Shown: piece by piece, positions 8,577-17,852 of the stretch
Position numbering within the stretch: position 1 is the stretch's first letter
How the letters are laid out: the number at the start of each line of letters is the position of its first letter
From: Saprolegnia diclina VS20
Taxonomy: Eukaryota > Oomycota > Saprolegniomycetes > Saprolegniales > Saprolegniaceae
Direction: 5' to 3'
NCBI RefSeq assembly: GCF_000281045.1
Contig: NW_008246087.1
Span: 146,999 to 173,565, forward strand
Length of the DNA: 26,567 nt
Notes under the pieces: generated by a model
Databases searched by the model: none
What the model was told of the DNA's origin: nothing
What the model saw: the letters and a program-made list of their open reading frames with translations, nothing else
Made by a program: the position numbers and the translations under genes

Positions 8577-10082
8577 ATGGACCACCCCGTGGCCACACGT
8601 TCTCGTTCCGCACCGATCTCGGTCTGCCACGCTGGTGTCCTTGTGCACGTCGTTCAATGCTTGCGCTCAATCAACGACGTCGTCTCGCTGCTCGACGCGC
8701 TGCCACGTCATGCGCTCGACGCGCCATTGACTGCGCTGCACAGTCTCGTGACGACCTTAAACACCTTGTGCGATGTCAATAGGTACTGGCCGCAGGTTTG
8801 CATCGAAGACGTTGATCGTCGCTACATTCCTACGCTGCTCGCAGCGCTGCCGATCTTTCGGTCGATTACCATCAAGCGTGAGCTCACCAAGGAGCTACGA
8901 CGAAGCGCCATCCACGAGCCTATGATGACTCTGTACGCAACTGCACTCGCATTTGCATCCAAGTGGGGCCACAAAGTCGAGTCCATCGTCGTCAAACTGC
9001 GAGACATGATGGAGGCCACGGACGCGCTCCCGCGCTTTCTCGACCTCTGCACCGGCCTTGACTCGATCGTTGTCAACGTCGACACGTCGGATGTGGCGTT
9101 TGTCGCTGCTACAATCCGCGCCGCGCAGCGCGTCACACGCATGCATCTTCTATCGTACAAGGAGGGCGGGTTCAACGGCGGCGACTGGCGTCTGCACTTG
9201 GGCGCGTGGTTGGCGTCGGGGCATGCGACGCATCTGTCCCTCAAGAACATTGCATGACGTGACTCTGTCGGCTTTGCACGAGCGACCGCAGCTTCGAACT
9301 CGCTTACGAGTCTCAAGCTTGACTGCGCCTATGGCTTGCTGCAAGGCCTGGTGGACGCCGGTATCCCGCCAAAGGCCCTCACCGAGCTGCGCCTTACGCT
9401 TTCCGAGGACGAGACGTGTGCTGAACCATTCTTGACCAACTTGATTAATCTCTCGGCGCTTGAAACCCTGGAAGTTGTCTCTGTCATCGAATTGGACGCG
9501 ACGTTTGTCATGGCGCTGCTGCCGCGTCTGGTCAAGCTGCAAGAGCTCACGATCAACTTTTGTGGGCTGCACGCCGTGCACGCCGCACCGGCACCGAATT
9601 ATCTCCGGACGCTCAATGTATCACATTGCAACATGAGCGACGAGACGTGCCTCAGTCTCTTGGATTGGGCCTCACAGTCGCCGTGCCTACAGACCGTGGC
9701 GCTCAACATGTGCCGCACGGTGCGCAGCAAGCCGGAGCTCTTTGGCCGCTATCTTACCCGATGGATCACTGGCGGTGTCGCTTCTGTCGTTCTCGACCGC
9801 TGTGTATTGGATGAGACGAGCATTCTTGCGATTGCAAATGCGCTTCGCCACTCGCGCCGGTCGACGCTGTTTACGCTCTCGCTGGACGTGGAGCGATTCA
9901 ATCTCGAATTGTACCGCATGCTCTTCGAAGCACTCGCTACGTGCACCGGCGTGGGCATCCGCGGACATGGTGCGATACTACACAGCCGCAACGACTGCGA
10001 CCAAATCGAAACTTGGGTGTCCGAGCTGGGTCTGTACTACGACAAATGTGGGTTTGTCCTGCACTTTGACAGCCCCTCGTAG
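8577..10082 (+). pseudogene. F-box-like/LRR gene, array copy B, one in-frame stop
   Basis: Family member of normal length (502 codons) whose frame is intact from MDHPVATRSRSAP to the end DSPS, except for a single TGA at 9255-9257. The stop falls where other copies have the cysteine of the IMCDD motif (here N-I-A-stop-R-D-SVGFAR). Family landmarks flank it on both sides: VLVHVVQCLRSINDVVSLLD and WGHKVESI before; GLLQGLVDAG, FVMALLPRLVKLQELTI, CNMSDETCLSLLDWASQS and EALATCTGV after. Either this is a very young pseudogene, an assembly error, or the stop is read through. A truncated product would be about 226 residues, holding the F-box-like part without the LRRs. Confidence 0.8.
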
Positions 10083-10209
10083 TTGTCACGTAACTTGGGA
10101 AGTACATGTATTTCATACGCGCCGTCGTCGCAATACCGCTGATGAACGCTTCACATTTAATGCAAAAGTTCCCTACTACTCGCCCCGCAAGGGACATGTG
10201 TGAAATGGC

Positions 10210-11167
10210 ATGACCAAGCGACCATGTGTTGCACCAATGGCGATCGTCAGCATCCTCCTCCACATCGTGCCATGCTTGTCTTCAAGGATGTCCTCTGTCT
10301 GCTCGACGCTCTGTCCCGTCAAGCGAGCCACCTCGGTCTGAACGGGCACAACCGTAAGGACAACTCTCGGCTTTGCACGCGCGATCGCTGCCGCCACGTT
10401 GCTCACGAGTCTTCAGCTTAGCATCGCCTCGGAGGTGCTGCAAAGCTTGGTCGACGCTGCCGCCCCGCTCCAGGCCATCAAGGAGCTGCGGCTTGCCTTG
10501 TCCGACGACGACGTCTGTGCCGCCGCGTTTCTGGCCCGTGGCTCAATCTCTCGGTGCTTCAAAACCTTCACCTCTTTGCCGATGACACCTTGGATGCAAC
10601 GTTCGTTTTGACGCTGCTGCCCCGTCTCAACTTTCTTCGAGAGCTCTATCGTTTTTTGCGCACGGCACGCGATGCGATGCTCGCGTTGCTACAGGCGCCA
10701 GCGCCGGTTCACCTGCGGAAGCTGGATGTAGCCTATTGCAATATGGATGACGACACTTGGCGTGGCCTATTCCATTGGGCCTCACAGTCACCGTGCCTCG
10801 ACAAAGTCAGGCTCGTCAAGTGCAGCATGGAGAGTCGCGATCCGGAGCTGTTTGCCGGCTACCTTGGCCGCTGGGTCACTGCCGCGTCATGTTTGTCAAC
10901 CTCGAAGACTGCGATGTTGACGAAAAGAGCATTTTTGCGATTGCAACAGAGCTCCGCCACACGCGTCGGGCATCGACGTGTCTACTGTGCGTCGAATTCG
11001 CAACGGAAGGTCTCGCTTCGTACCGCGTGCTGTTTGAAGCACTTGCCACGTGCACGGGTGTCGCCCTCGAGGTGCGTCAAAGCTCCAATCCCTTGCGCGA
11101 GAAAATGACCGAGCTCGGTCGACGCTGCACCTACGAGTTGACCACCGCCGCTGTGGTGCTGCATTGA
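10210..11167 (+). pseudogene. Array copy C, internally deleted and frameshifted
   Basis: It begins with the family opening ATGACCAAGCGACCATG.. (MTKRPCVAPMAIV). It then shifts frame (VFKDVLCLLDALSRQ) and jumps straight to the segment equivalent to ASGHATHLGLNG, so about 160 residues of the middle are missing. Further frame changes separate LTSLQLSIASEVLQSLVDA (from 10399), FVLTLLPRLN to FHWASQSPCLDKV (from 10554), and DCDVDEKSIFAIATELRHTRR to the end (10757-11167). There are at least three frame changes plus the deletion, so no full product is possible. No CCAATCA motif is seen upstream, unlike most other copies. Confidence 0.8.
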
Positions 11168-11242
11168 TCCTCCGTACGTAGCCCATTCCCATATTGAATG
11201 CACAGGCTTTGGATTCGAGTTTGCAACTGGCGCCTGGTTTGT

Positions 11243-11286
11243 CCAATCAAAAAGCAGTCCATTTCTACATTCCTTTCGTCCAATCA
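11243..11286 (+). promoter_or_regulatory. Two CCAATCA boxes upstream of copy D
   Basis: CCAATCA occurs at 11243-11249 (followed by AAAAGCAG) and at 11280-11286 (followed by AAATGCACCCAGC), the nearer one 46 bp before the ATG at 11333. The CACGTG half is not recognisable before the first box. The second box with its ATGCA tail is nearly identical to the one at 13044 before copy E. Confidence 0.6.
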
Positions 11287-11332
11287 AAATGCACCCAGCA
11301 CTCTGACTGGCATTTTTGAGTTGACCAAAAGC

Positions 11333-12859
11333 ATGAGCAAGCGGCCTTGCGTGGCGCCGAAGGCGGTCGTCCACCACACTGGCGTCGTTGCCCACATCGC
11401 CCACTGCTTGGCTTCGACCAAGGACGTCCTCTCGCTGCTCGAGGCGCTGCCACGTCACGCGCTCGACGCGCCATTGGCTGCGCTCCAGACGCTCTTGACA
11501 ACACCAGAGACCTTGCGCGTCGTAGCGAGGTACTGGCCGCGGGCCTGCATCGAAGAGTTTGATGGTGGCGACACTGTGACGGTGCTTGCTGCGCTGCCAA
11601 TCTTTCGCTCGATTTCCATCGAGCGTCTTCAGAAGCTCCACGATGTGCTCCGAGACGCCAGCAGCGAGCCTGCGACGACTTTGTACGCAGCCACGATCGA
11701 CTTCGCTTCCAAGTGGGGCCACAAAGTCGCGTCCATCGACAACATAGTACTGAGAGAATCTGACGACATGGACGCACTCCCGCGCACTCTCCGGCTTTGT
11801 ACGGGTCTCGACTCGATCGACGTCAGTATCGACACGTCGGATGCGGCTTCTGTTGCAAGTATTTTGCATGCGGCGCAGCACGTCAAGCGCATAACACTCT
11901 CAGCGCACAGCGACAACGGGTACGACTGCGGTGACTGGCGACCGCTTTTTGCCGATTGGCTTGCGTCCGGACATGCGACGCACCTCTGCCTTGACCGGCT
12001 CATGTGCGATGACACTGTCGGCTTTGTACGAGCCATTGCAGCCGCGACGTCACTCACGAGCCTTCACCTCGACAATGCCTCACGCTTGATGCAAGGACTC
12101 GTTGACGCCGCTACCCCGCTCAAGGCCATCACGCAGCTACGCCTTTGCGTGCCACACGACGACATTTTCGCCGAGCCATTCGTGTCCAGCTTGGTCAACA
12201 GCTCGGCGCTTCGAACCCTCGAGCTCGACACTCTAAGCGAAAACGGACCCGAAGTCGACTTGTCGTTTGTTCTGACGCTGCTACCGCGACTCGTCGTGCT
12301 CGAAAAACTCTCGATCGAGACGTGTGTGCTGCGCGCCGAGCCTGCGTTGCTTGTGGCGCCGGCGCCGCGCCACCTGCGGACGTTGAATGTGCAGTATTGC
12401 GTCATACAAGACGACGACATGTGGCTTGGTCTTTTCCATTGGACCTCGCAGTCGCCGTGCCTCACGACCGTCACGCTCAATTTTTGCAACCTGGTGTCCA
12501 ACAAGCCGGCTCTTTTCGCTGGCTACCTTCGCCAATGGATCACCGGCGGCGTCACTTCTGTTGATCTCGTCAACTGTGATCTGAACGAGAAGAGCGTCAT
12601 TGCCATTGCGACCGCGCTCTGCCACACGCACCGCACGTCGTCGTCGACGTTCAGACTGTGGCTCGACTTTGACCCACTACTAGTAGGTCTCAACTCGTAC
12701 CAAGTGCTTTTTGAGGCACTCGCCACGTGCACGGGCGTCAAGATCGAGGTGTTTCAAGACCGGTCTTTAGAGCGTGAAAGGATCACCGAGCTTACGTCGG
12801 CGCTGCATCTGCGACTTGAAGCCATCGACACGCAAAGAATTATCGTCTACAGCCCCTAA
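11333..12859 (+). CDS. F-box-like/LRR protein, array copy D (full length)
   Basis: 508 residues starting MSKRPCVAPKAVVHHTG, the clearest version of the family N-terminus. The frame extends further upstream but through the CCAAT boxes, so the start at 11333 is preferred. The F-box-like region is about residues 15-50 (VVAHIAHCLASTKDVLSLLE, LPRHALDAPLAAL). Then come the conserved KWGHKVASI (about 128) and DCGDWRPLFADWLASGHATH (about 200-220), and LRRs from about 235 (LTSLHLDNAS, ITQLRLCVP, LRTLELDTL, LEKLSIETCVL, LRTLNVQYCVI, LTTVTLNFCNLV, VTSVDLVNCDL). It ends with EALATCTGVKIEV and a tail finishing IIVYSP. This is the best reference copy for the family. A ubiquitin-ligase receptor role is inferred from architecture only. 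Confidence 0.88.
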   Translation: MSKRPCVAPKAVVHHTGVVAHIAHCLASTKDVLSLLEALPRHALDAPLAALQTLLTTPETLRVVARYWPRACIEEFDGGDTVTVLAALPIFRSISIERLQKLHDVLRDASSEPATTLYAATIDFASKWGHKVASIDNIVLRESDDMDALPRTLRLCTGLDSIDVSIDTSDAASVASILHAAQHVKRITLSAHSDNGYDCGDWRPLFADWLASGHATHLCLDRLMCDDTVGFVRAIAAATSLTSLHLDNASRLMQGLVDAATPLKAITQLRLCVPHDDIFAEPFVSSLVNSSALRTLELDTLSENGPEVDLSFVLTLLPRLVVLEKLSIETCVLRAEPALLVAPAPRHLRTLNVQYCVIQDDDMWLGLFHWTSQSPCLTTVTLNFCNLVSNKPALFAGYLRQWITGGVTSVDLVNCDLNEKSVIAIATALCHTHRTSSSTFRLWLDFDPLLVGLNSYQVLFEALATCTGVKIEVFQDRSLERERITELTSALHLRLEAIDTQRIIVYSP

Positions 12860-12989
12860 AAAGCATTGATCGATGTAAACCTCAACTTTGGAAATTTGAA
12901 CAAAGGGCCTAGAAACTGTCTGGGCACTGCTTGCATCAAGGTTTGCGGCGACACTAACTGCGTGTATTCCCTGAGCGAAACGCCAGCCT

Positions 12990-13050
12990 GCCGCGTATCA
13001 CCAATCCGAATGCAGCAAATGCTCCATCAATCATTCATTTTGTCCAATCA
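12990..13050 (+). promoter_or_regulatory. Composite element plus second CCAATCA box, copy E
   Basis: GCCGCGTA-TCA-CCAATCC-GAATGCAGC at 12990-13015 keeps the family spacing with changes in both cores. A second perfect CCAATCA (13044-13050) with AAATGCATCCAGC lies 46 bp before the ATG at 13097, the same distance as in copy D, suggesting D and E leaders share recent ancestry. Confidence 0.6.
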
Positions 13051-13096
13051 AAATGCATCCAGCAATCTATCTGGATATTGCACTCTTTTTGGTGTG

Positions 13097-13497
13097 ATGA
13101 GCAAGTGCGTGGCGCCAATGGCGTTGTCCAACCCGGCGTCGTCGTCCACATCGCCCACTGCTTGGCCTCGCCAAAAGACGTCCTCTCGCTGCGTGAGGCG
13201 CTGCCACGTCATGCGCTCGACGCGCCATTGGCTGCGTTGCATACGCTCTTACTGACGCCCAAGCTTGCGCGCCGTCGATTCGCACTGGCCACGCATCTGC
13301 ATCGAAGACTACGATCCTCGCAACACTGCGATCGTGCTGACTGCATTGCTGATCGTTTGCTCGATTTCCGTCTAGTCCCTTCATGAGCTGCACGAGAGGC
13401 TCCGAGAGGCCAGCAGGGCGCCCAAGATACTGGTATCTCCGTACGCTGCCACGATAGACTTTGCATCCAAGTGGGGCCACGCCATCGCGTCCATCCA
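13097..13497 (+). pseudogene. Array copy E, broken N-terminal part running into the gap
   Basis: The family start ATGAGCAAG is present. The frame slips within the first fifteen codons to VVHIAHCLASPKDVLSLRE and LPRHALDAPLAALHTLLL, then slips again near 13262 (next reading HWPRICIEDYD). It meets a TAG where copies D and G read the glutamate of SIE, then continues as LHERLREASRAP and FASKWGHAIASI up to the unknown bases. At least two frame changes and one stop are visible in 400 bases. The rest of the gene, if present, lies in the N run. Confidence 0.8.
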
Positions 13498-13925
13498 NNN
13501 NNNNNNNNNNNNNNNNNNNNNNNNNNNNNNNNNNNNNNNNNNNNNNNNNNNNNNNNNNNNNNNNNNNNNNNNNNNNNNNNNNNNNNNNNNNNNNNNNNNN
13601 NNNNNNNNNNNNNNNNNNNNNNNNNNNNNNNNNNNNNNNNNNNNNNNNNNNNNNNNNNNNNNNNNNNNNNNNNNNNNNNNNNNNNNNNNNNNNNNNNNNN
13701 NNNNNNNNNNNNNNNNNNNNNNNNNNNNNNNNNNNNNNNNNNNNNNNNNNNNNNNNNNNNNNNNNNNNNNNNNNNNNNNNNNNNNNNNNNNNNNNNNNNN
13801 NNNNNNNNNNNNNNNNNNNNNNNNNNNNNNNNNNNNNNNNNNNNNNNNNNNNNNNNNNNNNNNNNNNNNNNNNNNNNNNNNNNNNNNNNNNNNNNNNNNN
13901 NNNNNNNNNNNNNNNNNNNNNNNNN
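13498..13925. other. Assembly gap (428 N)
   Basis: Unknown bases between the middle of copy E and the leader of copy F. A complete copy would need over 1.1 kb for the rest of E plus a promoter for F, so the gap is either longer than drawn or copy E is truncated. Confidence 0.99.
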
Positions 13926-13966
13926 TTTGAGTTGGCCACAGCCAGGGAGCGGCCAGCCTTGCGCGA

Positions 13967-15397
13967 ATGGCAGTCGTCCACCACACTGGCGTCCTTATCC
14001 ACATTGCCCACTGCTTGCGCTCGACCAAGGACGTCCTCTCGCTGCTGCAGGCGCTGCCACGTCATGCGCTCGACGCGCCATTGGCTGCGCTACTGACGCT
14101 CCTGACAACGCCCGAGACCTTGCGCGTCGTCGAGAGGAGCTGGCCGTGGGCCTCGATCGAAGAGTATGGTCATGATGACATAGCGACGGTCTTCGCTGCG
14201 CTGCCGATCTTTCGCTCGGTTCAAATCAACTGCCTCCACGCGTTTTGGGCCGCGTCTGAACCACATCGGCCTGCCACTTGGGGCCACGAAGTCGAGTTCA
14301 TTCCAAGCGATGGATCGATATCCAGGAACAGGAATGTGAGCGCGCTCCTGCGCCTTCTCCGTCTCTGCCCCAACCTCCACGCGATCGTGGTACACATCGA
14401 CAGGTCGGACCCGGCTCTCACGGCCAGTATTCTGCAAGCGGCGCAGCACGTCAAGCGCATTCATTTTGTGACGCCCGACCAGACCGAGTACAACTGCGGA
14501 AACTGGCGACCGCTCTTTGCCGAGTGGCTCGCGTCCGGGCATGCGACGCACCTCGGCATTATCGGACTCACCTGCGATGACAACGTCGGCTTTGCGCGGG
14601 CGATCGCCGCCGCCACGTCGCTCACAAGCCTTCAGCTTGCCGTTGCCAGTGGTGTCCTGCAAGGCTTGGTTGACGTGGCCACCCCGCTAAAGGCCATCAC
14701 GAAGCTACGACTTGCGGCGCCCAACGACAGTATGAGCCTCGAGCCGTTTGTCACCAACTTGATCGATCTCTCGGCGCTTCAAGTCTTTGACCTCTCGTCG
14801 GATAACGAACTCGACTTGACGTTTGGTCTGGCGCTACTGCCGCGTCTCGGCAAGCTTAAAGAGCTCGAGCTCACGCACTGTAACCTGCGTGCCGTGCCGG
14901 CGTTGCCAGAGGCGCCGGCGCATCTGCGGCTGCTGGACGTGTCGTATTCGAGCATGAACGACGAGACGTGCCTCGGTCTTCTCCATTGGGCGTCGCAGTC
15001 GCCGTGCCTCGACACAATTTGGCTCAAGATGTGCGACACGGTGAGTCGCAAACCCGTACTGTTTGCTAGCTACCTTCGACGCTGGATCACCGGCAGTGTC
15101 ACGTTTGTCGCCCTCGACCGCTGCGAATTGGACGAGAAGAGCGTCATTGCCATTGCCACCGCGCTCTGCGACGCTTGCCGATCCTCGTCGACGTTTTCGC
15201 TGCGTCTGGATTTCGGAACCTTGGATGTGGACGCGTACGACGCGCTTTTCGAGGCACTCGCCACGTGCAATGGCGTCAAAATCGAAGTGTATCAACGCTA
15301 CCCTCCCAGGCATACAAGAATCGCCAAGCGTGCGTCAAAGCTGCATCTACGACTTGAAGTCATCGACGCGCGTAGAATTATCGTCTACAGCCCCTAA
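13967..15397 (+). CDS. F-box-like/LRR protein, array copy F (open, start displaced)
   Basis: 476 residues, MAVVHHTGVLIHIAHCLRST to IIVYSP. Aligning the leader with copy D (TTTGAGTTG.. in both) shows that the family start ATGAGCAAGCGG is here AGGGAGCGG, so translation would begin ten codons later at MAVVHH, where copies A and G also have a methionine. The F-box-like region, CGNWRPLFAEWLASGHATH, LTSLQLAVASGVLQGLVDV, LPRLGKLKELELTHCNLR, LLHWASQSPCLDTI and EALATCNGVKIEV are all present. The segment between RSVQI and WGHEV is about 17 residues shorter than in D or G. The product is probably still functional, but it may be an early decay stage. The C-terminal tail is nearly the same as copy D. Confidence 0.75.
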   Translation: MAVVHHTGVLIHIAHCLRSTKDVLSLLQALPRHALDAPLAALLTLLTTPETLRVVERSWPWASIEEYGHDDIATVFAALPIFRSVQINCLHAFWAASEPHRPATWGHEVEFIPSDGSISRNRNVSALLRLLRLCPNLHAIVVHIDRSDPALTASILQAAQHVKRIHFVTPDQTEYNCGNWRPLFAEWLASGHATHLGIIGLTCDDNVGFARAIAAATSLTSLQLAVASGVLQGLVDVATPLKAITKLRLAAPNDSMSLEPFVTNLIDLSALQVFDLSSDNELDLTFGLALLPRLGKLKELELTHCNLRAVPALPEAPAHLRLLDVSYSSMNDETCLGLLHWASQSPCLDTIWLKMCDTVSRKPVLFASYLRRWITGSVTFVALDRCELDEKSVIAIATALCDACRSSSTFSLRLDFGTLDVDAYDALFEALATCNGVKIEVYQRYPPRHTRIAKRASKLHLRLEVIDARRIIVYSP

Positions 15398-15586
15398 AAA
15401 GGGGTCCTAGTAATCGATATGCCGGTAAAGCCGACGCCGCACGCAGCGGCAGAGAGCCAGGAGACGATTGGACTTGGTGGAGGCATCCGCTCGAATATGT
15501 ATATGCCGCGGCATGGAAACAGGGCCACACGTCGTATTCGTATTGCCACCGCGACGTTGCCATTGCAGTTCAACGCATGCAGGACT

Positions 15587-15604
15587 GCCACGTGTATCCA
15601 ATCA
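15587..15604 (+). promoter_or_regulatory. Composite promoter element of copy G
   Basis: GCCACGTG-TAT-CCAATCA, a perfect match to the family layout, 69 bp before the ATG at 15674. Confidence 0.65.
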
Positions 15605-15673
15605 CATCGCACCGTTACTTATGCGCGAGTCCCTGTTCAGCAATTCACATGGAAGTGGCCGTGCCATGCGCCG

Positions 15674-17103
15674 ATGGCCGTCGTCCACGCCGGCGTCTTA
15701 AGCAACATCGTGCAGTACGTTAGCTCGAGCCACGACGTGCTCTCGCTGCTCGACGCGCTGCCGCGGGATGCGCTCGACACGCCACTACGCACGCTCCAGA
15801 CGCTCGTGTCGCCCCCCGTGGCCGCGCCATGGCCACACCTCTGCGTGGATGATTTGGATTGTCAACACACGTTGACGCTGCTCGCAGCGCTATCGACCTT
15901 TTGCTCGGTGTCCATTGAGAATCTTTACAAGCTAACCGAAGTGCTTCGGGACGCGAGTAGCGAGCCCGAGAGCGACGCTCTGTGCGCCGCAACCATCGAT
16001 TTTGCCAGGAAATGGGGCCACAAGGTCACGCACATTGCTGCGTGGTGGTGGCCGGAAGAATATACGGCCGATACGATCGCGACCATTATTCGACATTGCA
16101 CGGGCCTGAACTCGATCACCGTCTGCTCGATGGGGTTGGACCGCCATCCACGCAGCCCAGCACGCCAAGCGCATTGTCTATGCCTCGTCGATTCTCCAAG
16201 ACGTGTACGACTGCGGCGACTGGCGACATGTCTTTGGCGATTGGCTCGCATCGGCGCATGCGACCGAGCTCCGTCTTGACAACATCATGTGCGAGGACAG
16301 CGTTGGCTTTGCACGAGCGATCGCTGCCGCGACGTCACTCACGAGCCTCAAGCTTACCAACGCACCTGTCTTGCTACAAGGGCTCGTCGAGGCTGGTGTC
16401 GTGCTCCAGTACATTACACAGCTCCGTCTCGTCGTCGACCATAGCGACAGCATTTTTGCCGACGCGCTAGTCTCCAATGGGGTCAATCTCCCGGCTCTTC
16501 GCGTTCTCAAGCTCCGATCCGAAGACGACGCCGACATGACGTTCGTTCTGCGGCTATTGCCGTATCTCGTCGCGCTGGAAGTGCTCTCGTTTGAGACGTG
16601 CACGCTGTGGAGTGTGCCTGTGTTGCAAGAGGCGCCGGCGCCGCGGTACATGCGACGAAGACGATGACGTGTGTCTGGATCTCTTTGCGTGGGCCGAGCG
16701 CTCGCCGTGTCTCGAGGTTGTCAACGTCGACGCCATCGACGTGGTGTGGCGCAAGCCCGTGCTCTTTGGCCGCCAACTGCGTCGATGGATCCAAAGCGGC
16801 GTCGATCGCGTGTCCCTGGAAGACTGCGACGTGGACGACATGAGCATCACTGCCATTGCCGGTAGCCTCTGTGACGCGCGTCGGTCGCGGCCGTTTGTGC
16901 TCTACTTCCGTGGCAAACCGCTGCGCCTCAGGTGGTACTACATGCTTATTGAGGCACTGGCAACCAGCACTGGTGTCAGCATTGAAGGCAACGATTTCAG
17001 TCACGCCGACGACCGCCATGATATGGAAAATTGGGCGACACGATTCGACTTGCGACTTCATCGCGGTGGGCACAATCGATTTACTATCCATAGTCCCGTA
17101 TAA
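15674..17103 (+). pseudogene. Array copy G, two small deletions with frame changes
   Basis: The family opening is altered (TWKWPCHAPM, no methionine at the first position). The first usable ATG, 15674, gives MAVVHAGVLSNIVQYVSS, then LLDALPRDALDTPLRTL and KWGHKVTHI. Near 16140 the frame changes where about ten codons before AIHAAQHAKRI seem lost. The next frame carries YDCGDWRHVFGDWLASAHAT and LTSLKLTNAPVLLQGLVEA. At about 16651 another short deletion, possibly between TGCGA direct repeats, removes the start of an LRR. The last frame runs CDEDDDVCLDLFAWAERS to TIHSPV at 17103. If translated, it would stop soon after the WGHKV region. Confidence 0.8.
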
Positions 17104-17773
17104 CCTCGTTTGGATCTATTTCATAGACGTTTTCTGTCGTTTTTTGGTGGGTTCGGGAGACTCCGTCCCGTGGTGTCGCATCTATGATACGGCGTCTCTC
17201 CTCGCCGGCGATCGACCCTGTCGTCGACATCTTGTGTCCGTCCTTTGCAAGACGAACAATCCCCGGAGATTGCTAGTACCTACGTATGCAACGTCTCTAA
17301 CAACGAAGATAACGAAAACATGTTTCGAGACATGTATCCAAAGTGAGAATCCAATTTGGATTCTCGCTTCGGATACAAATCACGTGAGCGTTTCCTGTTA
17401 TATTCATAACAACAACACTTTCATATGTCCTTCGCGTCTTTTGAACCCGTCCCAACAAGATACTCGGAGTAAAGAAATCACTCGTACGCAATTCAACATG
17501 GTATACAAATGACTCGGGGTGGTTTGTCCCGTCCTGGCTCCTGTAGATTCTCCGGATGCGATCGATGTGGGATTGCAGAGCCAAGGCGCAAGATGAATTG
17601 TCTGCAAACAAGGTAGTCTTAAAGCCTTTGCCTGTCGGCTATGGACCCGTGCCCTAGTTGCGTAAGGACCTTGGGCTTGTATCTAAAACATACTGCTAGC
17701 CCGTTTCTTGCTACTACACGTATTCAAGTGCGTGCACGATTGGTGCCACCATGCATCTCACTTGCACGAGGCT
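17104..17773. other. Intergenic spacer between copies G and H
   Basis: About 670 bases, lower in GC than the genes. Apart from a strong palindrome (listed separately) I see no gene, RNA or promoter motif before the copy H element. Confidence 0.5.
17333..17377. repeat. Near-perfect 22-bp inverted repeat
   Basis: The arms TGTATCCAAAGTGAGAATCC(AA) and (TT)GGATTCTCGCTTCGGATACA are reverse complements apart from two positions, with one base at the centre. The hairpin is too long for chance in a 26-kb window. It could be a cruciform-forming site, the collapsed ends of a MITE, or a hairpin RNA. No target-site duplication is obvious, and no long T run follows. Confidence 0.8.
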
Positions 17774-17791
17774 GCCACGCGCCGCCAATCA
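17774..17791 (+). promoter_or_regulatory. Composite promoter element of copy H
   Basis: GCCACGCG-CCG-CCAATCA followed by AATTGCAGC, 61 bp before the ATG at 17853. The E-box core has one change; the CCAAT box and spacing are exact. Confidence 0.65.
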
Positions 17792-17852
17792 AATTGCAGC
17801 ACGTTTCGAAAAGTTGCGATCCAAAAGTTAAAGTTTTCTGAGGTGGCCACAA

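Noticed and set aside
8219-8782. 187-codon plus-strand open frame overlapping the start of copy B
   Set aside because: It overlaps the promoter motif and F-box-like region of copy B in another frame; its composition is that of a shadow and no paralogous spacer has an equivalent.
10982-11881. 299-codon minus-strand open frame
   Set aside because: Lies antisense across copies C and D; the codon pattern of the LRR family on the plus strand fully explains it.
13067-14175. Several long open frames crossing the N run
   Set aside because: They are open only because unknown bases contain no stops; no real coding continuity can be inferred.
16130-16660. Introns in copy G instead of frameshifts
   Set aside because: Junctions lack GT...AG pairs that restore the frame, and the intact copies have no introns at these positions.
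17297-17611. 104-codon minus-strand open frame in the G-H spacer
   Set aside because: Its only distinctive peptide arises from the palindrome at 17333-17377; there is no other coding sign.
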